Below, piece by piece: positions 7,957-16,337 of a DNA stretch of 64,000 nucleotides. The stretch comes from Pontibacter cellulosilyticus (GTDB lineage Bacteria > Bacteroidota > Bacteroidia > Cytophagales > Hymenobacteraceae): assembly GCF_014306105.1 (NCBI RefSeq), contig NZ_JACRVF010000003.1:124001-188000 (forward strand), read 5' to 3'. Every line of letters begins with the position of its first letter. Position 1 is the first letter of the stretch. A program made the position numbers and the translations under genes. The notes under the pieces are model-generated. The model searched no databases. It was not told the origin of the DNA and saw nothing but the letters and a program-made list of their open reading frames with translations.

Positions 7957-9180
7957 ATGAAAAAATTTACAATTATTTATTTGTGCCTCTACCTGAGCGT
8001 TTTTGTCGCCACTGCTCAACAGGTTCAGCTTAAGGATTACCATCATGCACTAAAGACAAAAGGTAAAGCACCGCAGGAGTATGCCCTCGATAAAATAAAG
8101 CAGCACGATCTCCTGATCTTTGATGATGCCAATCATGTAGCTCTGGAGCCTTTCCTGTTTTACCAAGATCTGCTGAAAAATGAGGGTTTCAGGCAGAATA
8201 TTGACTATATCTTTATAGAACTTTTCAATATCAATAATCAAAAGCACTTGGATGCATTTCTGAATGCACCTACGTTACAACTGCAACTGTTAGCTCCTGT
8301 CTTTCAAAATGAGCTGAGTGGTTTCAGCAAAAGTTATCAAACTTATGTTGATCTGCTCACGACTGTATATAAAATAAACCAGAAATTGGCAAGGCCTGAC
8401 CGGGTACGTGTGATCGCAGTGGGAAGCCCCACCTACTGGCCTCTTATACATGATGAAGAAGACCTGAACAACTTTAGGGTAACAACAGACAGCTATGACT
8501 ACACCATGTACACTACCATTCTGAATTATCTCAACAACTTCAACTCAGGTAAAAAGGGTATACTTCTGACTAACACCCGCCACGCTTATAAAGGGTTAAA
8601 GGATAAAGATGGCCGGTACATGCAAAACTGTGCTGATTTTTTTACTCAGTATAAACCGGGTAAAACCTGTTCAATCAGGATACACAATGCAGTACTTCGG
8701 GCTATACCAAAAACAGAAAAAGAGATGGAAGGTGTTGCCAGAACACAGGAGGGCCTGGAGCGCTACCACATCGGTTGGGGCAGAGTAGACAATGGCAAGT
8801 GGGATCAAGCCTTTAAGGCCAACGGAAATAAGCCTATAGGTTTCGATATTAAAGACACCCCTTTTGGGCAGACCAAATTTGAAGGAAACCAGTCGCAGAA
8901 AGCACATTCCAGCATGCAGATGCAGGACGTAAACGACGGTATTGTTTTTCTGGCACCTCTGGAAAACTTACGAAAATCAGCCACTACAGATATTTTTATA
9001 ACAGATGATTTTGTTAAGGAGCTGGAACGACGCATACTTATACTTTGGGGTAAACCTTATGTAGAGGAACAGGTGTCAAAGCAAGGTCTGAAAAACACGG
9101 AAGAATACCTCCGCGCTTTGCTGAAGCCAGAGCCTGTTATGCCTTTACCATCAGCTCAGGCAGCCGTAAAAGCACAGTAG
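7957..9180 (+). CDS. Secreted protein of unknown function, faintly ChaN/erythromycin-esterase-like
   Basis: A 407-residue protein with a clear signal peptide (MKKFTIIYLCLYLSVFVATA, then QQ). The start at 7957 is chosen for that; an upstream in-frame start adds 16 unlikely residues. Residues ~35-100 read as a buried strand, LLIFDDANHV, then a helix and DYIFIELF, which faintly recalls the strand-GExH-helix-strand-Glu arrangement of ChaN and erythromycin-esterase-like proteins, but the first motif is DANH instead of GExH. Later strands RVRVIAVGS and KGILLTNTRHAYKG carry a conserved-looking His. No firm assignment is possible. Single-gene unit with terminators on both sides. Confidence 0.7.
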   Translation: MKKFTIIYLCLYLSVFVATAQQVQLKDYHHALKTKGKAPQEYALDKIKQHDLLIFDDANHVALEPFLFYQDLLKNEGFRQNIDYIFIELFNINNQKHLDAFLNAPTLQLQLLAPVFQNELSGFSKSYQTYVDLLTTVYKINQKLARPDRVRVIAVGSPTYWPLIHDEEDLNNFRVTTDSYDYTMYTTILNYLNNFNSGKKGILLTNTRHAYKGLKDKDGRYMQNCADFFTQYKPGKTCSIRIHNAVLRAIPKTEKEMEGVARTQEGLERYHIGWGRVDNGKWDQAFKANGNKPIGFDIKDTPFGQTKFEGNQSQKAHSSMQMQDVNDGIVFLAPLENLRKSATTDIFITDDFVKELERRILILWGKPYVEEQVSKQGLKNTEEYLRALLKPEPVMPLPSAQAAVKAQ

Positions 9181-9210
9181 CCTAACTATAATATTAAAAA
9201 ATTCCTGTTA

Positions 9211-9247
9211 AAATGCCCTGCTGATGAAGCCGGGCATTTGCTTTTTA
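9211..9247 (+). terminator. Terminator after the secreted unknown
   Basis: Stem AAATGCCC (9211-9218) with GGGCATTT (9232-9239), then a T5 run. The gap 9181-9395 otherwise shows only a weak promoter-like stretch (TTTTG near 9331 and TAAAATTG at 9350), too poorly spaced to call. Confidence 0.75.
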
Positions 9248-9395
9248 TACCACCTCATTTAACGACACAAACCTTAGGTTAGCAGCAGTAAATCCCTTAT
9301 TCAATCCTAATTTTGACTGAAACAGTAGTTTTTTGTAAATTCATGTATATAAAATTGCCTTTTAACAGTACACTACATCTAAAAAACGACAGCTT

Positions 9396-10754
9396 ATGAA
9401 AAACAGAATAGTAGTACTCCTGCTGCTCTTCGTTTTTGCCATTTCACAGGCAATAGCACAGCAAAGCAGCCAGAAAGAAAAGATTCTTCCCTACCCTATC
9501 CACCAGAAAAAACTGCCCAACGGCCTTAATGTGGTAACGGTGCCTTACAACAGCCCGGGCCTTGCCGCCTTTTATATTGTGGTGCGCGCCGGCTCCAGAG
9601 AGGAGGTAGAAAAAGGGAAGACTGGTTTTGCCCACTTTTTTGAGCACATGATGTTCCGGGGCACCGATAAGTATAGTAAAGAAGCCTACGGCGATATTAT
9701 GAAGGCCATGGGTGCCGCAGCCAATGCCAACACCTCTATCGACAGAACCGTGTACCACATGACTGGCAACGCTGAGATGCTGGACAAGATGTTCGAGATA
9801 GAGGCTGACCGTTTCCAAAACCTGAAGTATAGCGTGCACGACTTTAAAACGGAAGCTGGCGCTGTAAAGGGCGAGTACACCAAGAACTCGGCTAGTCCTT
9901 ACCAGCAGCTGTATGAGAAGGTAGTAAGCACCGCGTTCCAGAAACACACCTACTCGCATACCACCATGGGCTTTTTTGATGACGTGGTAGATATGCCAAA
10001 TCAGTATGACTATTCTCTCGTATTCTTCGATCGCTTTTACCGCCCTGAGTATACCACCATTGTGGTAGTAGGCGATGTAACTCCGGAGCGCGTAAACAAC
10101 CTGGCGCAGCAGTACTTCGGCGACTGGAAGCGCGGCACCTACAAACCTGACATTCCCACAGAGCCAAAGCAGACACAGACACGCTATGCGCACGTGCAGC
10201 AGCAAGGCTTTCCGCCATACCTGAGCTTATACTTTAAAGGCCCGGCCTTCTCTGATAAAGACAAAGACCTGCCTGCTCTAAGTATACTTTCTACCATACT
10301 TTTCGCCGAAAACTCCGACTTGTACCGCAAACTGGTGGTAAACGAACAGAAGGCACGCTTTATAGCCGGCGGCCCACAGTTCTCCCGCGATCCTAACCTG
10401 ATATCTGTATCAGCTTCTTTACTAAAGGCCGAAGACATGCAGTATGTCAAGGATGAGATGATGAAAGCCCTGAACGAGGCCAAAACCAAACCGATAGACG
10501 CGCAGAAAATAGCTGATACAAAATCCCGCATCCGTTACAGCTTTGCCATGAGCATGGACAGCCCCGACGCCATTGCCAACTCCCTTGCCCGCTTTATCTG
10601 GCTCACCGGAGACCCGGAGTCGCTTAACAACATCTACGGCGTGTTCGACTCCATTACAGCGCAGGACCTGATGAATGCAGCCAAGAAGTATTTTACCCCG
10701 GCAACCATGACAGTAGGCTCCATTGCCCCTACCGACAAAGCGCCAGTAAAGTAA
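9396..10754 (+). CDS. M16 zinc metallopeptidase, catalytic subunit
   Basis: A 452-residue secreted peptidase of the pitrilysin/processing-peptidase family. Signal peptide ends near residue 23 (AIAQQ). The inverted zinc motif HFFEH is at His80, Glu83 and His84, and the third ligand is Glu160 in KGEYTKN, 76 residues later, as usual for the family. The protein has one pair of M16 lobes, so it should need a partner, and the next gene encodes a non-catalytic M16 protein. Together they would form a clam-shell that degrades peptides in the periplasm or at the cell surface. Contains the perfect palindrome AAGTATACTT at 10280. Confidence 0.93.
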   Translation: MKNRIVVLLLLFVFAISQAIAQQSSQKEKILPYPIHQKKLPNGLNVVTVPYNSPGLAAFYIVVRAGSREEVEKGKTGFAHFFEHMMFRGTDKYSKEAYGDIMKAMGAAANANTSIDRTVYHMTGNAEMLDKMFEIEADRFQNLKYSVHDFKTEAGAVKGEYTKNSASPYQQLYEKVVSTAFQKHTYSHTTMGFFDDVVDMPNQYDYSLVFFDRFYRPEYTTIVVVGDVTPERVNNLAQQYFGDWKRGTYKPDIPTEPKQTQTRYAHVQQQGFPPYLSLYFKGPAFSDKDKDLPALSILSTILFAENSDLYRKLVVNEQKARFIAGGPQFSRDPNLISVSASLLKAEDMQYVKDEMMKALNEAKTKPIDAQKIADTKSRIRYSFAMSMDSPDAIANSLARFIWLTGDPESLNNIYGVFDSITAQDLMNAAKKYFTPATMTVGSIAPTDKAPVK

Positions 10755-10796
10755 AAATGCTGCAAAGGAATGTTTTTCAACAAGAAGTATAGAGAC

Positions 10797-12446
10797 ATGA
10801 AAAAATTAACTGCATATATCTTACCTGTTGTCTTGCTGGCAGTCGCGTGTGCCAAGCAGCCGCAGGTATCAGAGCAAACAACCACCGATACCTCTGCTCC
10901 TGCAACAGCAACTACAACTACAACACCTGCTGCCTACGACGCCAACATGGCCTTTGGCCCGGACAAAGTAGTGGAGCTAAAGCAGCCTGAGTCGAACAAA
11001 GTCATCATCAAGCTGATGTTCAAGAACGGGTCGATGGTAGATCCGGCAGGCAAAGAGGGCCTGACCTATGCCACAGCACGTATGATCACGGAAAGCGGCA
11101 CGAAGGATATGACCGTCTCGCAGATAAAGGACAAGATCTTCCCGTGGGCTGCAGATTACTATACCAATGTAGACAAAGAAGTAACCGTGTTCACTTTCGC
11201 TGTGCACAAGGATTTTCTGAACGAGTTTTACCCGATCGTGCGGGGTCTGATGCTGAATCCTGCATTCGCAGAAGCTGACTTTAAGCGGGTAAAGGCCAAT
11301 CAACTGAACTTCGTAGATCAGGTAATCCGGGCATCTTCTGATGAAGAGTACAGCAAGAAAGCCCTGGAGGACCTGCTGTTCAGGGGCACCAATTACCAGC
11401 ACATGGTAGAGGGCAAAACAGCCAGTGTGCAGAACATTACCCTGGAGGATGTTAAGAACCACTGGCGCAACTACTTTACAAAAAATAACCTGCTGATAGG
11501 CATAGCCGGTAACTACAGCACAGATTTCCTGAACAAGTTAAAAGCAGACATGGCACAGCTTTCTGATGTAAAGCCGAACATTCCGCAAGCTGGCAATCCT
11601 AACAAGCCAAATGGTATCCAGGTGGAGATCATCAAGAAAAGTGACGCACTGGGCTCTGCCATCTTTACTGGTGCGCCTATGCCTGTAACCCGCTCTGCCG
11701 ACGACTTTGCCGCCCTGATGGTAGCCAACTCCTTTTTAGGTGAACACCGCAAAAGCTATGGTAAGCTTTACGACAAGATCCGCACTACCCGCTCCATGAA
11801 CTACGGCGACTACTCTTACATAGAGTGGTACGACAACGGCGGCTCTTTTCAGTTACCAAACCCCGGCGTGCCGCGCACCTCTAACTACTTTGCCCTCTGG
11901 ATCAGGCCGGTGCAAATTGCCGAGGGGCTGCAAAAGCAATATGCTGAGTTAAAGGATATAGACGTAGGCCATGCTCACTTCGCAACCCGACTGGCTGTTA
12001 GAGAAGTTGACAACCTAATTAAGAACGGCATGACGCAGGAAGAATTTGAGCTGACACGCAAGTTTCTGCGCTCTTACATCAAACTATACATCCAGACACA
12101 GGAGAAGCAACTGGGCTACCTGATGGACTCACGTTTTTACGGACGGCAGGATTACATTCAGGAACTGGACAGGCTGTTGGCTAACCTAACGGTGCAGGAG
12201 GTAAATAATGCTGTAAAGAAGTATTGGCAAACGGAGAACATGTTCATCACCATTGTAACCGACGACAGCGAGGCAGAACCACTGAAACAGGCGCTGCTAA
12301 ACAATACGCCTTCGCCAATGAGTTACTCCAACCTGGTAAGAGAAGGCTTGCCACAGGAAGTAATAGCCGAAGATGATAAAATAGCTAACTATAAGCTGAA
12401 TGTGAAAGACGTAAAGATAGTAGACAGCAAAGAGACTTTTAAATAA
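10797..12446 (+). CDS. M16-like lipoprotein, non-catalytic partner subunit
   Basis: A 549-residue lipoprotein (LAVAC lipobox within 20 residues of the start at 10797), then an Ala/Thr/Pro linker and M16 lobes. Where the catalytic subunit has HxxEH this protein reads YATARMITESGT, so zinc binding is lost. The substrate-contacting C-terminal region retains an Arg/Tyr-rich stretch (IRTTRSMNYGDYSYIEW), as in beta subunits of processing peptidases. It follows the active subunit by 42 bases, without a terminator, so the two are one operon. The lipid anchor would tether the complex to a membrane. Confidence 0.9.
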   Translation: MKKLTAYILPVVLLAVACAKQPQVSEQTTTDTSAPATATTTTTPAAYDANMAFGPDKVVELKQPESNKVIIKLMFKNGSMVDPAGKEGLTYATARMITESGTKDMTVSQIKDKIFPWAADYYTNVDKEVTVFTFAVHKDFLNEFYPIVRGLMLNPAFAEADFKRVKANQLNFVDQVIRASSDEEYSKKALEDLLFRGTNYQHMVEGKTASVQNITLEDVKNHWRNYFTKNNLLIGIAGNYSTDFLNKLKADMAQLSDVKPNIPQAGNPNKPNGIQVEIIKKSDALGSAIFTGAPMPVTRSADDFAALMVANSFLGEHRKSYGKLYDKIRTTRSMNYGDYSYIEWYDNGGSFQLPNPGVPRTSNYFALWIRPVQIAEGLQKQYAELKDIDVGHAHFATRLAVREVDNLIKNGMTQEEFELTRKFLRSYIKLYIQTQEKQLGYLMDSRFYGRQDYIQELDRLLANLTVQEVNNAVKKYWQTENMFITIVTDDSEAEPLKQALLNNTPSPMSYSNLVREGLPQEVIAEDDKIANYKLNVKDVKIVDSKETFK

Positions 12447-12473
12447 GCGAGATCTCAGATATTTATACTTTGA

Positions 12474-12507
12474 GAGGCCGCAGGCAATATGCCTGCGGCC
12501 TTTTTTA
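12474..12507 (+). terminator. Terminator after the M16 pair
   Basis: Perfect stem GGCCGCAGGCA / TGCCTGCGGCC with a 3-base loop and T6. A TATACTT copy ends 3 bases before it. Confidence 0.9.
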
Positions 12508-12623
12508 TACTACCTACTCTACCGCAGCACCTGCTCCCTAAAAATAATTCTCACATCTAAGAATAACTATTGACAATAATCATATTTATTCTTAATATTA
12601 TTCATTAAAAGGAAATATAATCT

Positions 12624-13625
12624 ATGAAAAAAGCCCTGAAAATTTTCGGCATTTTAGTAGTCGCTATTGTAGCTATTGCCGCCGCCGGTGTACTTTACAT
12701 GCAGTACGCCTTTCCTAATGTAGATGCCGCTCCTGTCATTTCTATAAACAAGACTCCTGCCTTGGTAGAGCGAGGTGAGTACTTGGCAAACCACGTGGCT
12801 GTATGTGTAGATTGCCACTCAAACAGAGATTGGAGCAAGTATGCTGGCCCACCAATTCCAGGCACAGAAGGCAAGGGCGGTGACGTATTCGATCATGCTG
12901 TAGGTTTTCCGGGTGTTTTCTACGCCAGAAATATTACCTCAGACAAAGAAACAGGTTTAGGCAATTGGACAGACGGTGAAATTTACCGTGCAATGACCAA
13001 AGGCGTAAGCAAAAACGGCGACCCGCTTTTCCCGGTAATGCCCTACCACTACTATAACCAAATGTCTAAGCAGGATGCATACGCTGTTATCGCCTACATC
13101 CGTACATTAAAGCCTATCAAAAATAAGATTCCGGAGGCAAAACCTGACTTCCCGATGAACCTGATCATGAGAACTATGCCGCTGAAAGAAGATGCTCACA
13201 CAGATGCAAACACCCTCACCAATGAGGTACTGCAGGGCAAGTACTTGCTAACCATTGCAGGATGCGCCGAATGCCACACACCACAAGACAAAGGCAAACC
13301 AGTAGAGGGGAAATATTTAGCCGGTGGCTTTGAGTTCAAGTTTCCTAATGGTGCCGTGGTGCGCTCTGTTAACATTACCCCTGATCAAAAAAATGGCATA
13401 GGCACATGGTCAGAGGATATGTTTGTGCAACGCTTTAAAGCATACAACAATACTGCTGCAGCAAACCAGAAAGTATCTCCTGAAGAAATGAACACAGTTA
13501 TGCCCTGGACAATGTATTCTGGCATGAAGGAAGAAGATTTGCGCGCTATTTACAAATATCTTAAGACCTTGGAGCCAAACAATAATAAAGTAGAACGCTT
13601 TACTCCTGCCCCAAAAAAGTCTTAG
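12624..13625 (+). CDS. Membrane-anchored dihaem cytochrome c
   Basis: A 333-residue protein with one N-terminal membrane anchor (residues 5-27) and two cytochrome c domains in the periplasm. Haem attachment sites are CVDCH (Cys61, Cys64, His65) and CAECH (Cys214, Cys217, His218). Likely axial Met ligands lie in FPVMPYHYY and NTVMPWTMYSGM. It transfers electrons between dehydrogenases and the terminal oxidase; the pattern resembles the cytochrome subunit of gluconate/alcohol dehydrogenases, but no dehydrogenase gene is adjacent. A purine-rich AAAAGGA lies about 11 bases before the ATG. The AT-rich upstream region has no consensus promoter that I can see. Confidence 0.92.
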   Translation: MKKALKIFGILVVAIVAIAAAGVLYMQYAFPNVDAAPVISINKTPALVERGEYLANHVAVCVDCHSNRDWSKYAGPPIPGTEGKGGDVFDHAVGFPGVFYARNITSDKETGLGNWTDGEIYRAMTKGVSKNGDPLFPVMPYHYYNQMSKQDAYAVIAYIRTLKPIKNKIPEAKPDFPMNLIMRTMPLKEDAHTDANTLTNEVLQGKYLLTIAGCAECHTPQDKGKPVEGKYLAGGFEFKFPNGAVVRSVNITPDQKNGIGTWSEDMFVQRFKAYNNTAAANQKVSPEEMNTVMPWTMYSGMKEEDLRAIYKYLKTLEPNNNKVERFTPAPKKS

Positions 13626-13654
13626 CATCGATATACTTCTCGCATTTACAGCTA

Positions 13655-13688
13655 AACGCCACCTGCCATACAACAGGTGGCGTTTTTT
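13655..13688 (+). terminator. Terminator after the cytochrome c gene
   Basis: Perfect 11-base stem AACGCCACCTG / CAGGTGGCGTT, 8-base loop, T6. Confidence 0.9.
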
Positions 13689-13865
13689 ATAACACCTTTC
13701 ATAAGTAAACAGTAGCACAAGCTTCTCAGCCACAGCACCCTTTACAACTATCTGTTTACCAACAATATGCACAGCTAAAAAATAGCAGACATACTTTCAG
13801 ATTTGTGCAACCAACCGGAGGTTTGAAAGTATAAGAAGGTGCGAAGGACTCTATAACTATACCAT

Positions 13866-14297
13866 ATGCAGGCAATTTATACGCAGACAGATAAGAAAGT
13901 TGAGCTTGCCGATTTAAGTAAACGCATCATCGCGTTTACGCTTGATTTATTGCTTTTGCTCTCTCTCATAGGGCTTATTGATTATTTAACCTACAGTAGC
14001 GACGAACAGGCTTACCTGTTTAAGCCGGAACGTATACTCGACTTCTCGCTGGGGTGGCTATACTTTGCAGGTATGGAAATTTGCGCCTGCCAAGCCACAC
14101 TGGGTAAGTACCTGCTTGGCTTAAGGGTTACTAGTACTACCGGAAACCGCACCTCCTTTAAAAGCGCTACTATCCGCTACTTTGCAAAGCCTATATCTGT
14201 TGTGTTGGTGATTCTAAGGTTCATTTTCGGCATTTTCCCAATCTCGCGTAGAACTTTCCACGATAAACTAGCCAACACAATGGTGGTTACACGTTAA
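13866..14297 (+). CDS. RDD family membrane protein
   Basis: A 143-residue inner-membrane protein with the RDD pattern: LSKRIIAFTLDLLLLLSL in helix 1 (conserved Arg and Asp), QATLGKYLLGLRV after helix 2, and RTFHDKLANTMVV at the C terminus. Function of the family is poorly defined; some members affect ion exchange or stress tolerance. The stop codon overlaps the stop codon of the convergent DUF389 gene by 4 bases, so there is no room for a terminator between them. Confidence 0.85.
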   Translation: MQAIYTQTDKKVELADLSKRIIAFTLDLLLLLSLIGLIDYLTYSSDEQAYLFKPERILDFSLGWLYFAGMEICACQATLGKYLLGLRVTSTTGNRTSFKSATIRYFAKPISVVLVILRFIFGIFPISRRTFHDKLANTMVVTR

Positions 14298-15574
14298 GGT
14301 TTGTCCTTTTCTCCGACATAGTCTAGCATGATGATATCGAACATAGGATCCGCATTCCAATTTTCTGCCTTTATGCGTTTAAATAATTCATACTTCAGTA
14401 ACTGCTTTACCTGTTCATCTGTAAGCGAATCGCTTCGGTTATAGAGGTACATTTCACAAATAACCGGGTTTAGGTTTGGCAGCGTACCTCTTGTAAAGCG
14501 CGAGCTCACTTCGATTGTCTCTATATCCTTATATTCTTTTAAAGTGTTCTGAATTGTCTCAGTGATAGATGTGGCAAGACTACCTTTTTGCAGATTAGGC
14601 TGCTTGTAAAACTGCCAATACAGCAACACGCCCAACGCTAAAACAGATAATCCCATAGATACCCAGTAAATGTATTTTTTACCATCGGCAAAGCGGGCAC
14701 CCTTGATCGTAACCTTACCAATATACCGGAACACTAGTGCAGCAGAAAGTTGGATGCCTGCTAGTTGTAGTACCAGTAAAAACACACCGCTTTGCACCAT
14801 CTGCCAGTTACCGAAATGCATGGCCATGCCAACCAAGCCTGTGGGCGGAGCCAGCGAAGCTGCCACTAATACGCCAACGGCCGCACCGGGCACCAAACTG
14901 TCCCGCTCCGACTGCACTAAGTTTATGCCGCCAGCGAAACCTGCTACTAGCGGTAACAGCAGAGCCATTTGCGATATATGGCTTACATCTACCATAAGCG
15001 TTGTGGCGTGCTTCTGCCCAATTAAAAAAGAAAGTACAAATGTGATAAGTATGCTTAACCCTATAGCCAGTGCGTAACGGCCTAAACTTTGCAATAGCAG
15101 TTGTCCTTTACCTGCTGCAGCAGCCAAAGCTGCATTCATGGCAGGGCCCGCAAACGGCGACACCAGCATGGCCGCCACTAGCAGGAAGACAGTGTTTGTA
15201 TAGAACCCTATCCAGACAAGTATACCTCCTGATACGGCATACCCCATTAAACCGAATTTTGACCCTACGCTTTGCAGACCGCCCATAAACACCTCAAAGG
15301 GGCTTCGATAGGTAACATCACTTACCTGGTCCGGAGCTTCGTCTTGGGGCGGGTAAAGCGCAATGATCCCACGCGGAACAAGTGTAATCTCAGCCTCATC
15401 TATGTGGTTGATGTTTCTGATAAACTCATCTACGGTATTGTTATTTAGATGTACCCTAACCAATTCTCCCGAATTAAGCTGCTCAACGCTTAGGTTTTTG
15501 CCATCCAGCTTCTCTGCCTCCTTCTTTACCTCCCCTCCTTTTCCGTTTGGTACTTTTACTGTTAGTGCGCGCAT
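14294..15574 (-). CDS. DUF389 membrane protein
   Basis: A 426-residue protein: N-terminal soluble alpha/beta domain (1-~95, with a GIIALYPP end), then the DUF389 hydrophobic block (~105-320) with about seven helices, including LLVAAMLVSPFAGPAMNAALAAA and SLVPGAAVGVLVAASLAPPTGLVG, and a C-terminal soluble domain (~340-426). Start at 15574 (MRALTVKV) is preferred to 15595. Upstream, TATCCTTG (15611-15618) is a one-mismatch -7 box with TTG 22 bases further on. The family is widespread and unassigned; possible transporter. It overlaps the RDD gene tail-to-tail. Confidence 0.88.
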   Translation of the reverse strand: MRALTVKVPNGKGGEVKKEAEKLDGKNLSVEQLNSGELVRVHLNNNTVDEFIRNINHIDEAEITLVPRGIIALYPPQDEAPDQVSDVTYRSPFEVFMGGLQSVGSKFGLMGYAVSGGILVWIGFYTNTVFLLVAAMLVSPFAGPAMNAALAAAAGKGQLLLQSLGRYALAIGLSILITFVLSFLIGQKHATTLMVDVSHISQMALLLPLVAGFAGGINLVQSERDSLVPGAAVGVLVAASLAPPTGLVGMAMHFGNWQMVQSGVFLLVLQLAGIQLSAALVFRYIGKVTIKGARFADGKKYIYWVSMGLSVLALGVLLYWQFYKQPNLQKGSLATSITETIQNTLKEYKDIETIEVSSRFTRGTLPNLNPVICEMYLYNRSDSLTDEQVKQLLKYELFKRIKAENWNADPMFDIIMLDYVGEKDKP

Positions 15575-15634
15575 TTCATTTCTGTAGTTATACAATTAAC
15601 TACGAAAATTCAAGGATAGGTTTGTCAGCGCTAC

Positions 15635-15680
15635 TAAAAACAACAGCCCCTGCCGTTGCTGGCAGGGGCTGTTGTTTTTA
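15635..15680 (-). terminator. Terminator after the histidine phosphatase gene
   Basis: A very long perfect stem: AACAACAGCCCCTGCC against GGCAGGGGCTGTTGTT, extended by A and T runs on each side, with a 6-base loop. Symmetric, so it may also stop readthrough in the other direction. Two TATACTT copies follow at 15687 and 15694. Confidence 0.9.
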
Positions 15681-15704
15681 GTATGCTATACTTTATACTT
15701 ACTG

Positions 15705-16292
15705 TTAGTTTACAGCAGCTCCAAATTTCTTAGTCTCTACGGTTGCGGTGCCATCCGGGGCAACTGCAACTTTAAACAGGTAATCGTATTGGCTATCAGA
15801 GATATCAGATATTGGGCGTTTGCCTCCAAGGGCCTCAACTATAGGAAGAATCGTATTAGAATGGCCTGCCACTACTACTGTTTTTCCAGCATGCTGCTCT
15901 TTTATCTTTTGCCCCAATCCATTAAAATCATGTGCTTCATAGATCTGGACATCGAGATTACGTGCAGTAGCCATTGGCTTTAGCGTATTTTGAGTGCGTT
16001 TATACTTCGTGGCATAAAGTGCATCAATTTTCAGTCCCTCCAGTTCTGAACGAAGTGCCTCAGCCCGTGCTTCCCCTTCCGCTGTTAAGCCAGGGTCCTG
16101 GTCTGATGGGTTAGAGATATCTTTTTCAGCGTGGCGCACCAAATACACCGTTGTTGGTTGGGTTACAGCCTCGTCAGGTGCGGCATTGGCGATAGCAACT
16201 GCGCCTTCGTTTCCAGTTGGCATGTTGCGGCAAGCTGCAGTCCCCAAAATTAGCAGCAGCACCCACACGCGCAGGAGTAAAGTTAATTTCAT
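15705..16292 (-). CDS. Histidine phosphatase lipoprotein
   Basis: A 195-residue protein with a lipoprotein signal (LGTAAC near residue 21) and a phosphoglycerate-mutase-like fold. The phospho-accepting His54 lies in VRHAEK, Arg in KYKRTQNT, and the second catalytic His in AGHSNT. Shorter than cofactor-dependent mutases and closer to the SixA/phosphohistidine-phosphatase size class. Its envelope location suggests cleavage of extracytoplasmic phosphoesters. It lies 45 bases after the TPR/metallopeptidase gene on the same strand without a terminator between, so the two may be co-transcribed. Confidence 0.88.
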   Translation of the reverse strand: MKLTLLLRVWVLLLILGTAACRNMPTGNEGAVAIANAAPDEAVTQPTTVYLVRHAEKDISNPSDQDPGLTAEGEARAEALRSELEGLKIDALYATKYKRTQNTLKPMATARNLDVQIYEAHDFNGLGQKIKEQHAGKTVVVAGHSNTILPIVEALGGKRPISDISDSQYDYLFKVAVAPDGTATVETKKFGAAVN

Positions 16293-16337
16293 AAATGTAG
16301 TTGGTTAGTTAAAGTGAAATTTGTTTGTGGTACATAA

